Assembly: GCA_036003365.1 (NCBI GenBank)
Contig: DASYSL010000207.1
Location: forward strand, 1-6,885
Origin: DASYSL01 sp036003365
GTDB lineage: Bacteria; Eisenbacteria; RBG-16-71-46; DASYSL01
Direction: 5' to 3'
Length of the DNA stretch: 6,885 bases
The notes under the pieces are model-generated. The model saw nothing but the letters and a program-made list of their open reading frames with translations. It did no database searches and was not told where the DNA came from. The translations under genes and the position numbers were made by a program. Numbering within the stretch: the first letter of the stretch is position 1; every line of letters begins with the position of its first letter. Below are positions 1 through 6,883 of the stretch, piece after piece.

Positions 1-1716
1 AAGCAGAACGCCGGCGACAAGGCCCAGCTCTACGTCATGCCCGTCGATGGCGGCGAGGCCGAGAAGCTGACCGACTTGCCGCTCGGCGTCTTCGATCCGC
101 AGTGGCTCCCGGACGGCAAGCGCATCGCGTTCGTGTCGCCGCTGCTCGCCGGCGCGCTCACCCCCGAGGCCACGAAGAAGCGCCTCGAGGAGCGCGAGAA
201 GGATCCGGTGAAAGCGCACGTCACCGAGGATCGCGTCTTCCGCTTCTGGGATCGCTGGCTCACCACCGGCGAGTCGCCGCACCTCTTCGTCGTCGACGTG
301 GAGACCCGCGCCGTGCGCGACCTCACGCCCGACTCGACGCGCTGGTTCGACTTCATGGACGGCAGCGGCCAGTACGACATCTCGCCCGACGGCGCGGAGA
401 TCGCGTTCTCGGCGAGCGCCAGCGAGCCGCCGCATCAGTTCCTGCGCTGGGGCGTGTTCACGGTGCCGACGGCGGGAGGGCCCACCAAGAACATCGCCCC
501 CGACAATCCGGCCGACGATCTGCGCCCGCGCTATTCGCCCGACGGCCGCTATCTCGTGTACGGCAAGCAGGTGGATCCCTTCTTCTACGCCGACCGCGTG
601 CGCCTGATGCGCATCGATCGCAAGAGCGGCGAGGAGAAGGAGATCACGGGGCCGTGGGACCGCTCGGCTTCGCATTGGGAGTTCCTCGACGCGCAGACTT
701 TGGTGATCGAGGCCGAGGATCGCGGACACGTGGCTGTGTTCACGCTCGGAATCGACGGCGGCGAGGCGCGCGCGCTCACCGCGCGCGGTTCCGTGGCCGG
801 TGTCACGCCGGGACCGGGCGGGAAGATCTACTTCACGCACCAGGACGTCTCCTCGCCGGCCGAGCTGGCGTGGATCGACGCCAAGGGCGGCGATCCCAAG
901 CCGCTGGCGCGCTTCAACCAGTGGTTCTTCGACGAGATCGCGCTCGGCGAGGTGCAGGAAATGGAGTTCGCGGGCGCCGACGGCAAGCCGGTGCAGGCGT
1001 TCATCGTCTTCCCGCCCGCGTTCGACGCGTCCAAGAAGTGGCCGCTCCTGCAGGAGATCCACGGCGGCCCTCATGGAATCTCGGGCGACATGTTCCACCC
1101 GCGCTGGAACGCGCATCTCTTCGCCTCTCCGGGATACGTGGTGTGCGAAGTGAACTTCCATGGCTCGACGTCGTGGGGGCAGGAGTTCGCGCAGGTCATC
1201 CAAGGCGCGCACGGCGACAAGCCGTACACCGACGTCATGCGCGCCACCGACGCCATGCTCGCCACCGGCTACATCGATGAGCAGCGCCTGGCCGCCGCAG
1301 GCGGCTCGTATGGCGGCTACCTCGTGTCGTGGATCGCCGGACACACGGATCGCTTCAAGTGTCTGGTCAATCACGCGGGCGTCTACGACATCCTCGCGCA
1401 GTACGCGAGCGACGTGACGCAGGGGCGGCATCGCTCGTACGGCGGAGAGCCGTGGGACGGTCTCGCCAACATCGACAAGTGGAACCCGGCGCGCTTCGCC
1501 GACGGCATGGTGTCGCCGATGCTCGTGGTGCACGGCGAGCGCGACTACCGCGTCCCGGTGACGCAGGGCATCGCCTGCTACAACGTGCTCAAGGGCAAGG
1601 GCGTGCCGGCGCGTCTCGTCTACTTCCCCGACGAGAACCACTGGGTGCTCAAGCCCCGCAATTCCATTTTCTGGTACAAGGAGGTCCTGGGCTGGCTGGA
1701 TCGCTTCCTCAAGTAG
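1..1716 (+). CDS. S9 family peptidase (prolyl oligopeptidase / acylaminoacyl-peptidase type), 5'-partial
   Basis: This is a serine peptidase that should cleave short peptides, probably in the periplasm. The reading frame is open to the first base, so the N-terminus is missing; 571 residues are visible. Members usually have about 650-700, so roughly 100 residues, including any signal peptide, lie upstream, and the ATG at 37 is internal. The first half is a beta-propeller with PD40-type repeats (LPDGKRIAF at about window residue 37, SPDGAEIAF near 128, SPDGRYLVY near 179). The alpha/beta-hydrolase domain starts near residue 315 and carries HGGPHG (354-359). The triad is complete: Ser436 in GGSYGGY (codon 1306-1308), Asp515 in HGERDYRVP (codon 1543-1545) and His547 in DENHW (codon 1639-1641). 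A hairpin follows the stop, so it probably ends its own transcript. Family assignment is firm; the natural substrate is unknown. Prolyl oligopeptidase and acylaminoacyl-peptidase subfamilies cannot be separated here. Confidence 0.95.
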   Translation, partial: KQNAGDKAQLYVMPVDGGEAEKLTDLPLGVFDPQWLPDGKRIAFVSPLLAGALTPEATKKRLEEREKDPVKAHVTEDRVFRFWDRWLTTGESPHLFVVDVETRAVRDLTPDSTRWFDFMDGSGQYDISPDGAEIAFSASASEPPHQFLRWGVFTVPTAGGPTKNIAPDNPADDLRPRYSPDGRYLVYGKQVDPFFYADRVRLMRIDRKSGEEKEITGPWDRSASHWEFLDAQTLVIEAEDRGHVAVFTLGIDGGEARALTARGSVAGVTPGPGGKIYFTHQDVSSPAELAWIDAKGGDPKPLARFNQWFFDEIALGEVQEMEFAGADGKPVQAFIVFPPAFDASKKWPLLQEIHGGPHGISGDMFHPRWNAHLFASPGYVVCEVNFHGSTSWGQEFAQVIQGAHGDKPYTDVMRATDAMLATGYIDEQRLAAAGGSYGGYLVSWIAGHTDRFKCLVNHAGVYDILAQYASDVTQGRHRSYGGEPWDGLANIDKWNPARFADGMVSPMLVVHGERDYRVPVTQGIACYNVLKGKGVPARLVYFPDENHWVLKPRNSIFWYKEVLGWLDRFLK

Positions 1717-1748
1717 ACGATCGCGGCGGACAGAAACCCCGAAAGCCC

Positions 1749-1785
1749 GCGGGGCCGGCGGAGACGCCGGCCTCGCTCGCGTTTT
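1749..1785 (+). terminator. Putative intrinsic terminator after the S9 peptidase gene
   Basis: Bases 1749-1760 pair with 1765-1776 in a 12-bp GC-rich stem containing one G-U wobble, closed by a GAGA (GNRA-type) tetraloop at 1761-1764. A TTTT run follows at 1782-1785, five bases after the stem. The position, 32 bases after the S9 stop and 36 bases before the MATE start, fits a transcript boundary. The T-run is short and not directly adjacent to the stem, so termination may be partial, or the hairpin may only protect the mRNA 3' end. Confidence 0.6.
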
Positions 1786-1800
1786 GCTCTCGATCAGCGT

Positions 1801-1807
1801 GAGAAGG
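1801..1807 (+). promoter_or_regulatory. Ribosome-binding site for the MATE gene, supports a GTG start
   Basis: GAGAAGG lies 5 bases upstream of the GTG at 1813, a normal Shine-Dalgarno distance. This supports translation from GTG; no in-frame ATG occurs nearby. Confidence 0.6.
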
Positions 1808-1812
1808 CGCAG

Positions 1813-3234
1813 GTGAGCGCACACTCCCACATCCGTAACGCTGCTCTGACCCAGGAGCCGATCGGCCGCACGCTGCTGCGCTTGGCGCTGCCCATCCTCG
1901 CCTCGCAGGCGCTGCGCATCGGCTATCAGTGGGTGGACGCGCTATGGGTGCGCGGGCTCGGTGTGTCGGCGACTGCGGCGGTGACGTCGTCTTTGTTCGT
2001 CATGTGGTCGCTTTACTCGCTCAACGACGTGATCGCGATCGGCATCGTCGCCTACGTGAGCCAGCTCCTGGGCGCGGGCGACCGCGAGCGCGCCGGCAAG
2101 GCGGCATACATCGGCGTGCGGGCTTCGGCGGTGATGGGCGTGGTATGCGCGGTGCTCGGGATTCTCGCCGCACGCACGATCTACGGCTGGATGGCGAAGG
2201 ATCCCGCCGTGCTACGAGACGGAGCGAGCTATCTGCGCGCCGTGCTCGTGGGCGGACCTTTCATCATGGTCTCGCTCACGGGCGAGTCGATCATGCGCTC
2301 GGCCGGTGACTCACGCACGCCGCTGTTCGTCGACCTGGGCGCGATCACGTTGAACGCTTTGCTCGATCCCTTCCTCATCTATGGATGGGGGCCCTTCCCT
2401 CGCCTCGGCGTGGCGGGGGCGGCGTGGGCCACCGTGATCGCCCAGGCCGTGATGGCCATCACGTATGTGACACTCGCGGTGCGCGGCCATCCTGCGTTCC
2501 CCTTCTCGCGGAGCGCCGGCGGCAGGACCGTGAAGACCACGGGCGTTCTGCGCGTGGGCGCTCCCGCCGCGATCATTGGCATGCTGTTCTCGGTCGTGTA
2601 CATCGTGTTCGCGTCGTCGGCGTCGCGCTTCGGTCCCGCGTCCATGGCGATCATCGGGATCGCGAACCGGATCGAGGCCGTCTCTTATCTTGTCGCCGTG
2701 GCCATCGGGCTCGCCGCCGCGACGATCGTGGGCCAGAACCTGGGCGCCGGACAGCCGGAGCGCGCCGAGAAGGTCATACGCATCGGCATTCGCTGGCTGC
2801 TCTGGTTCTCGCTCGTCCTCATGACGATCATGCTGACCGTGCCCAACGTGTTCATCTCCTTGTTCACGCCCGACCCGGAAGTGCATCGCGTGGGCGCGAC
2901 GTACATCCGGATCCTGTCCCTGTGCTTGAGCTTCAACGTGGTCGAGATCGTGGTCGCCGAATCGGTGCTGGCGAGCGGCCACACGCTGCCCATCTCGATC
3001 ATCTTCTGCACCTTCTCTCTGTTGCGCTTGCCGCTGGCCTATCTCGTGCCCGACTGGACCGGCTGGAAGGTGTGGGGGATCGCGGCCGTGATCAGCGGCA
3101 CCTGCGTCCTGCGCTGCCTGTGCATCGTCGCCTGGGCGTCGCGCGGCACGTGGAAGACGGGGCTGCACGTGGAGCTGGGCGCTTCTCCGGCGGCGGCCGC
3201 GGCGGACTTGGCGTCCTCGGCCGGTCCGGGGTAG
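1813..3234 (+). CDS. MATE family efflux transporter
   Basis: This is an inner-membrane, cation-coupled (Na+ or H+) multidrug and metabolite exporter of the MATE (NorM/DinF-like) family. It has 473 residues, close to the usual 440-480. The sequence is a series of hydrophobic helices, consistent with 12 membrane segments in two homologous halves. The first half opens with PIGRTLLRLALPILASQ at about residues 16-32, a typical MATE N-terminus, followed by GYQWVDALWV. The second half begins near residue 240, with GVLRVGAPAAIIGML leading into it, and is followed by IGIANRIEAVSYLVAVAIG. The tail after about residue 450 is Ala-rich and not conserved. The GTG start was chosen because it sits 5 bases after a GAGAAGG ribosome-binding site (1801-1807) and because the next in-frame ATG lies inside a membrane helix. 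It is separated from the S9 gene by a hairpin but lies only 43 bases before the next gene. Substrate unknown. Confidence 0.93.
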   Translation: MSAHSHIRNAALTQEPIGRTLLRLALPILASQALRIGYQWVDALWVRGLGVSATAAVTSSLFVMWSLYSLNDVIAIGIVAYVSQLLGAGDRERAGKAAYIGVRASAVMGVVCAVLGILAARTIYGWMAKDPAVLRDGASYLRAVLVGGPFIMVSLTGESIMRSAGDSRTPLFVDLGAITLNALLDPFLIYGWGPFPRLGVAGAAWATVIAQAVMAITYVTLAVRGHPAFPFSRSAGGRTVKTTGVLRVGAPAAIIGMLFSVVYIVFASSASRFGPASMAIIGIANRIEAVSYLVAVAIGLAAATIVGQNLGAGQPERAEKVIRIGIRWLLWFSLVLMTIMLTVPNVFISLFTPDPEVHRVGATYIRILSLCLSFNVVEIVVAESVLASGHTLPISIIFCTFSLLRLPLAYLVPDWTGWKVWGIAAVISGTCVLRCLCIVAWASRGTWKTGLHVELGASPAAAAADLASSAGPG

Positions 3235-3277
3235 AGTTCCCGCACTTCGGTCGTTCCCTTCCAACCCCGAGATCCGC

Positions 3278-5068
3278 ATGCACGTGAGGAGAACCTTCAT
3301 GTTTCTCTTGATCGCCGGCCTGGGCGCGGCCGATGGCGGCTCAGCGGCTGCCGCGGCATCCACGACCGGCTCCGCCTCCGACCGCCTCGCCCGGCTCGCC
3401 GAGTCGTATTGGCAGGAAGCGCTCCAAGCCAATCCGGTCTCGGCGACGAGCATTGGCGATCGGCGCTACGACGATCGTCTCGACGACAACACGCCCGCCG
3501 GCATCGAAAAAGATCGCGTGCGCCTGGAGCGCGTGCTGGCCGAGGCCCGGGCCATCCCCGAGAACGAGCTCGACAGCGCCGACCAGCTCACGCGGGTGGC
3601 GCTCATCGACTACATGGAAGGGTTGTTGGCGGAGAACGGCTGCCACCTCGAGGAGTGGAACGTCGATCCGCTCGCCGGTCCGCACATCGAGTTCATGAAC
3701 ATCGAGTCGTACCAGCCGATCCGCAGCTTCGCCGAGGCACAGGCCATGGTGAAGCGCTGGCGCGCCATGGGCCCCTATCTCGATCAGACGGTCGCCAACT
3801 GGAAGGTCGGTCTGGCGCACGACAAGGTGGCACCCCTCGAAGCCGTGAAGAAGGTTGTCGGCAACGTGAAGGAGACGCTGGCCGAGCCGGATTCGCAATG
3901 GGCGCTGCTCCATCCTTTGAAGATGGCGCACGCCGATTGGACGGACGCCCAGCGCGCCGAGTTCGCCAAGGGGCTGACCGCGGCGGTGCACGAGTCGGTG
4001 CGGCCTGCTTTGGAGCGTTACGCGCGCTTCCTCGAGACCGAGATCCAGCCCAAAGCACGCCCGCAGGAGAAGTCCGGGATCATGAATGTGGCGGGCGGGC
4101 TCGACGCCTACCGCAAGCTCATCAAGCTGCACACCTCATTGGATCTCCCGCCCGAGGAGATCCACCAGATCGGTCTCGCCGAGGTGGCGCGCATCAACGG
4201 CGAGATGGAAGATCTCGGCCAGAAGGTGTTCGGCACGCGCGACCGCGCCGCGATCCTCGAGCGGCTGCGCACCGACAAGTCGCTGTACTTCAAGACGCCG
4301 GACGAGGTCGAAGCCAAGGCCGAGTCGGCGCTCGCCAAGGCCAAGGCGGCCATCCCGCAGTGGTTCGGCATCCTGCCCAAGGCCGACTGCGTGGTGACGC
4401 CGATGCTCGAGCACGAAGCCAAGGTCTCGACCATCGCCTACTATCGCCAGCCGGCCACCGACGGCTCGCGTCCCGGCACGTACTACATCAATACGTGGGC
4501 GCCGGAGACGAGACCACGCTACGAAGCGGAAGCGCTGGCGTATCACGAGTCGATCCCCGGCCATCATCTGCAGATCGCGATCGCCCAGGAATTGACCGGC
4601 ATTCCCGAATTCCGCAAGCACGTCGGCGTGACCGCGTTCGTCGAGGGCTGGGGCTTGTATTCCGAGCGGCTCGCCGACGAGATGGGCTTGTACTCGAGCG
4701 ATCTCGACCGCATGGGCATCCTGTCGTTCGATGGCTGGCGCGCGTGCCGGCTCGTGGTGGATACCGGAATCCACGCCAAAGGCTGGAGCCGCCAGCAGGC
4801 GATCGACTACATGCTCGCCAACACCGCGCTGGCGGAAAACAACATCGTCAACGAGGTCGACCGCTACATCGCGTGGCCCGGCCAGGCACTGGCGTACAAG
4901 CTCGGCCAGCGCGAGATCTTGCGCTTGCGCGACGAGGCCAAGAAGGCGCTCGGGCCCAAGTTCGACATCAAGCGCTTCCACGATGTCGTGCTGCGCAATG
5001 GCGGGGTGTCGCTGGCTTCGCTGCGCCACGAGGTGGACGCGTACATCGCGCGCGGGGGGACGCTGTAG
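3278..5068 (+). CDS. DUF885 family protein, probable exported zinc metallopeptidase-like hydrolase
   Basis: The product is a complete DUF885 (PF05960) protein of 596 residues, the usual size. The family is poorly characterised; its HExxPGHH motif and conserved downstream Glu resemble gluzincin metallopeptidases, so peptide hydrolysis is an inference. Visible landmarks are YHESIPGHHLQ with His423, Glu424, His429 and His430; FVEGWGLYSERL with Glu456 and Glu463; His499 in the DTGIHAKGWSRQQAIDYM segment; and RYIAWPGQALAYKLG near the C-terminus. All expected family motifs are intact. Residues 1-28 look like a signal peptide: basic MHVRR, hydrophobic core, then an Ala-rich stretch, so the enzyme is probably periplasmic or secreted. 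The ATG at 3278 keeps the basic n-region. An in-frame ATG at 3299 has the better ribosome-binding site but would leave a signal without positive charge. The next gene starts 34 bases downstream on the same strand, suggesting one operon. Confidence 0.92.
   Translation: MHVRRTFMFLLIAGLGAADGGSAAAAASTTGSASDRLARLAESYWQEALQANPVSATSIGDRRYDDRLDDNTPAGIEKDRVRLERVLAEARAIPENELDSADQLTRVALIDYMEGLLAENGCHLEEWNVDPLAGPHIEFMNIESYQPIRSFAEAQAMVKRWRAMGPYLDQTVANWKVGLAHDKVAPLEAVKKVVGNVKETLAEPDSQWALLHPLKMAHADWTDAQRAEFAKGLTAAVHESVRPALERYARFLETEIQPKARPQEKSGIMNVAGGLDAYRKLIKLHTSLDLPPEEIHQIGLAEVARINGEMEDLGQKVFGTRDRAAILERLRTDKSLYFKTPDEVEAKAESALAKAKAAIPQWFGILPKADCVVTPMLEHEAKVSTIAYYRQPATDGSRPGTYYINTWAPETRPRYEAEALAYHESIPGHHLQIAIAQELTGIPEFRKHVGVTAFVEGWGLYSERLADEMGLYSSDLDRMGILSFDGWRACRLVVDTGIHAKGWSRQQAIDYMLANTALAENNIVNEVDRYIAWPGQALAYKLGQREILRLRDEAKKALGPKFDIKRFHDVVLRNGGVSLASLRHEVDAYIARGGTL
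3286..3291 (+). promoter_or_regulatory. Shine-Dalgarno-like GAGGAG inside the DUF885 reading frame
   Basis: GAGGAG, continuing into GAA, ends 7 bases before the in-frame ATG at 3299, which is ideal spacing. It lies downstream of the ATG at 3278, whose own upstream region has only a weak GAGAT (3269-3273) about 4 bases away. It therefore argues for starting at 3299, against the signal-peptide evidence for 3278. Confidence 0.45.
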
Positions 5069-5090
5069 GCATTGGCGCTGGGCGTTGCAC

Positions 5091-5097
5091 GGGGAGG
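5091..5097 (+). promoter_or_regulatory. Strong ribosome-binding site for the small Tat-signal gene
   Basis: GGGGAGG lies 5 bases upstream of the ATG at 5103. It is the clearest Shine-Dalgarno sequence in the window. It fixes the start of the small gene and supports its being a real gene rather than a chance frame. Confidence 0.8.
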
Positions 5098-5102
5098 CGA
5101 GC

Positions 5103-5462
5103 ATGGAGCGACGCGAGTTTCTCGGCTGGCTCGGCACGGCCAGCGTGGCGGCTTTGTCGATGAGTGCGGCGGGGGCGGGAGCGCAGGGCGGAGGTAAGTC
5201 CGCGACGCCCTCTGCTTCGCCTGGAGCTTCGGTTCCACCGGCGCCGGCCGCTGCGTCCAATTCGCCCGCTCCGCCGCCGAGCCCCGACGCGCAGGATCTC
5301 ATGTCGATCGCACGTCGGCGCTACGGCGCGCACCTTTCGGATGAGCAGGCGGCCGAGCTCTTGGCCGCGCTCGACCGTGGCCTCCAGGGCTCGGCGGCGC
5401 TCCGCAAGGCGAAGCTCGCCAACGGCGACGAGCCCGACTTCGTGTTCCGGGCGACCTCTTGA
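5103..5462 (+). CDS. Small Tat-signal protein, probable GatC/AtzG-like partner of the downstream amidase
   Basis: This is a 119-residue protein in three parts. Residues 1-27 are a textbook Tat signal: MERREFLGW with the twin arginines, an uncharged Ala-rich core and an AGA|Q cleavage site after residue 27. Residues 28-62 form a Gly/Ser/Pro/Ala-rich, probably disordered linker. Residues 63-119 contain a charged helical segment (DLMSIARRRYGAHLSDEQ, then AAELLAALDRGL) ending in LANGDEPDFVFRATS. That tail and the helix order recall AtzG/DUF4089 small subunits, which end in an EPAPVF-like motif, and GatC, which wraps around the GatA amidase. As I recall, a similar segment is fused in front of related exported amidases. 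I infer a folding, stabilising or export partner for the amidase whose ATG lies 2 bases after this stop. It has a strong ribosome-binding site and is probably co-transcribed with the DUF885 gene. No catalytic motif is visible. Confidence 0.8.
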   Translation: MERREFLGWLGTASVAALSMSAAGAGAQGGGKSATPSASPGASVPPAPAAASNSPAPPPSPDAQDLMSIARRRYGAHLSDEQAAELLAALDRGLQGSAALRKAKLANGDEPDFVFRATS

Positions 5463-5467
5463 CCATG
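5459..5467 (+). promoter_or_regulatory. Stop/start junction suggesting translational coupling of small protein and amidase
   Basis: The bases TTGACCATG hold the TGA stop of the small gene (5460-5462) and the ATG of the amidase (5465-5467), 2 bases apart. A TTG at 5459 is in frame with the amidase and would overlap the stop. No clear Shine-Dalgarno sequence precedes the amidase, so its translation probably relies on ribosomes finishing the small gene. This would tie the amounts of the two proteins together. Confidence 0.6.
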
Positions 5468-6883
5468 GCCGCGCCGACCGGATCCGGCTCCGATCTTTCC
5501 TTCCTCTCGATTCGCGAGCTTGCCACACGTCTGCAGAAGGGCCTGAGCCCGGTCGAGCTGACCGAGCACTTCCTCGATCGCCTCGAAAAGGTCGGGCCGG
5601 CCTACAACTGCGTCGTCACCGTGTTGCGCGAGCGGGCGCTCGAAGAGGCGCGCAAGGCCGAGGCCGAGATCCACGCCGGGCGCTGGCGCGGCATCCTGCA
5701 CGGCGTGCCCTACGGCGTGAAAGACCTGCTCGCGGCCCATGGGGGCCCGACGACCTGGGGGGCGGCGCCCTACAAGGATCAGGTCTTCGATCACGATGCC
5801 GACGCCGTGCGGCGATTGAAGGACGCCGGTGCGGTGCTGCTTGCCAAGCTCTCGATGGTCGAGCTGGCCGGCGGCATGGGCTACAACCACGCCAACGCGT
5901 CGTTCAACGGGCCGGGACTCAATCCGTGGAACAAGTCGTATTGGAGCGGCGGGTCGTCGAGCGGCCCGGGTGCGGCGGTGGCGGCGGGACTCGTGCCCTT
6001 CGCCATCGGCTCGGAGACGTCGGGCTCGATTCTCACCCCGTCGTCGTTTTGCGGCGTGAGCGGGCTGCGCCCGACGTACGGACGCGTGAGCCGCCACGGC
6101 GCGATGGCGTTGAGCTGGACGCTCGACAAGCTGGGTCCAATGAGCCGCTCGGCCGACGATTGCGGGATCGTGCTGAGTGCGCTGGCGGGGCGGGAGGCTT
6201 CCGACCCGACGTCGGTCGACCGGCCGTTTCACTATGACAAACCGTCGCGGCCCAAGAAGGGACTGCGCATCGCCGTGCCCAAGGGCGTGGTCGAGAAGGC
6301 CCAGGCCGAAGTGAGAAACAACTTCGGCGCTTCTTTGGCCGCCCTACGCCGCATGGGCACGGTGACGCTCGATGTGGAATGGCCGGACCTGCCGTGGGGG
6401 CCGGCGGTGGGGGCGATCGTGGCCGCCGAGGGCGCGACCGCGTTTCTCGACTTCATCGAGAGCGGAAAGTGCGCCGAGCTCGCCTGCAAGGCGAGCCGCG
6501 GACGCGGGTACGCGGGGGCATTCGTGTTCGCGGTCGACTACATCCAGGCCATGCGCCAGCGCCGCCCGATGCAGAAGGCCATCGCCGAGCTGTTCAACCG
6601 CTTCGACGTGATCGCCGCACCCACACGGGCGACCGTCGCCTATCCCGCCGACCAGGAATTCGAGAAGGTTTATCCCGACGTGAGCGGTGGCCCGCCCCTG
6701 ATCGCCGCCGGCAACCTCTGCGGACTTCCGGCCTTGTCGGTGCCCAACGGTTTTGGCGAGAATCACCTGCCCACGGGGATCAGCTTCCTGGGCGCTCCCT
6801 TCTCCGAGGAGACGCTGGTCGCCGTGGGGAACGCCTATCAGGCCGCGACGGATTGGCACCTGCAGTTTCCGACGGTGGCTTGA
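5465..6883 (+). CDS. Amidase signature family enzyme (GatA/AtzE-like fold), substrate unknown
   Basis: This enzyme hydrolyses a carbon-nitrogen amide bond with a Ser-cisSer-Lys triad. The 472-residue protein is complete. Lys86 sits in HGVPYGVKDLL; Ser164 is the cis-serine in SGGSSSGPGAA; Ser188 is the nucleophile in GSETSGSIL, exactly 24 residues later as in fatty acid amide hydrolase (217 and 241). The block CGVSGLRPTYGRVSRHGAM and the end LPTGISFLGAPFSEETL are typical. The active-site loop reads SETSGS instead of the SDTGGS of GatA, pointing to a non-GatA branch that I associate with exported amidases of Acidobacteriota-like bacteria. No gatB lies in the window, so a tRNA amidotransferase role is unlikely. 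The protein has no signal peptide; the preceding Tat-signal protein may carry it out. ATG 5465 was chosen; TTG 5459 adds only two residues. There is no ribosome-binding site, which fits coupling to the upstream gene. The stop is 2 bases before the window end. Confidence 0.93.
   Translation: MAAPTGSGSDLSFLSIRELATRLQKGLSPVELTEHFLDRLEKVGPAYNCVVTVLRERALEEARKAEAEIHAGRWRGILHGVPYGVKDLLAAHGGPTTWGAAPYKDQVFDHDADAVRRLKDAGAVLLAKLSMVELAGGMGYNHANASFNGPGLNPWNKSYWSGGSSSGPGAAVAAGLVPFAIGSETSGSILTPSSFCGVSGLRPTYGRVSRHGAMALSWTLDKLGPMSRSADDCGIVLSALAGREASDPTSVDRPFHYDKPSRPKKGLRIAVPKGVVEKAQAEVRNNFGASLAALRRMGTVTLDVEWPDLPWGPAVGAIVAAEGATAFLDFIESGKCAELACKASRGRGYAGAFVFAVDYIQAMRQRRPMQKAIAELFNRFDVIAAPTRATVAYPADQEFEKVYPDVSGGPPLIAAGNLCGLPALSVPNGFGENHLPTGISFLGAPFSEETLVAVGNAYQAATDWHLQFPTVA

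Noticed and set aside
3181..3234. GCGGCCGC-containing repeat-like stretch at the end of the MATE gene
   Set aside because: It encodes a simple Ala-rich tail; the apparent short palindrome is expected from consecutive GCG/GCC codons and has no loop or T-run to make a terminator.
2311..3453. Long minus-strand open frame (380 codons) opposite the MATE gene
   Set aside because: Its translation is rich in Arg, Ala, Gly, His and Asp with no recognisable domain or membrane pattern, and it runs across the MATE stop into the DUF885 gene. It is a shadow of the GC-rich third positions of the real genes.
4731..5102. Upstream extension of the small Tat gene frame to an earlier ATG at 4731
   Set aside because: The extension lies wholly inside or just after the DUF885 gene and is Arg/Ser/Thr-rich. 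The ATG at 5103 has a strong ribosome-binding site and begins a perfect Tat signal.
3409..5163. 584-codon plus-strand frame overlapping the DUF885 gene
   Set aside because: The product is Arg- and Gly-rich low-complexity sequence, while the overlapping DUF885 frame has all family motifs. The length only reflects scarce stop codons at high GC.
4136..5302. 388-codon minus-strand frame opposite the DUF885 and small Tat genes
   Set aside because: No motif, no ribosome-binding site, and its content mirrors the plus-strand codons; it spans two genuine plus-strand genes.
5164..6237. 357-codon plus-strand frame across the small gene and amidase
   Set aside because: Arg-rich shadow sequence, out of frame with both supported genes and lacking any domain.
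5465..6883. Reading the small gene plus amidase as gatC-gatA of a tRNA amidotransferase
   Set aside because: The small protein has a Tat export signal, the amidase active-site loop differs from GatA, and no gatB is present in the window. Aminoacyl-tRNA modification is cytoplasmic.
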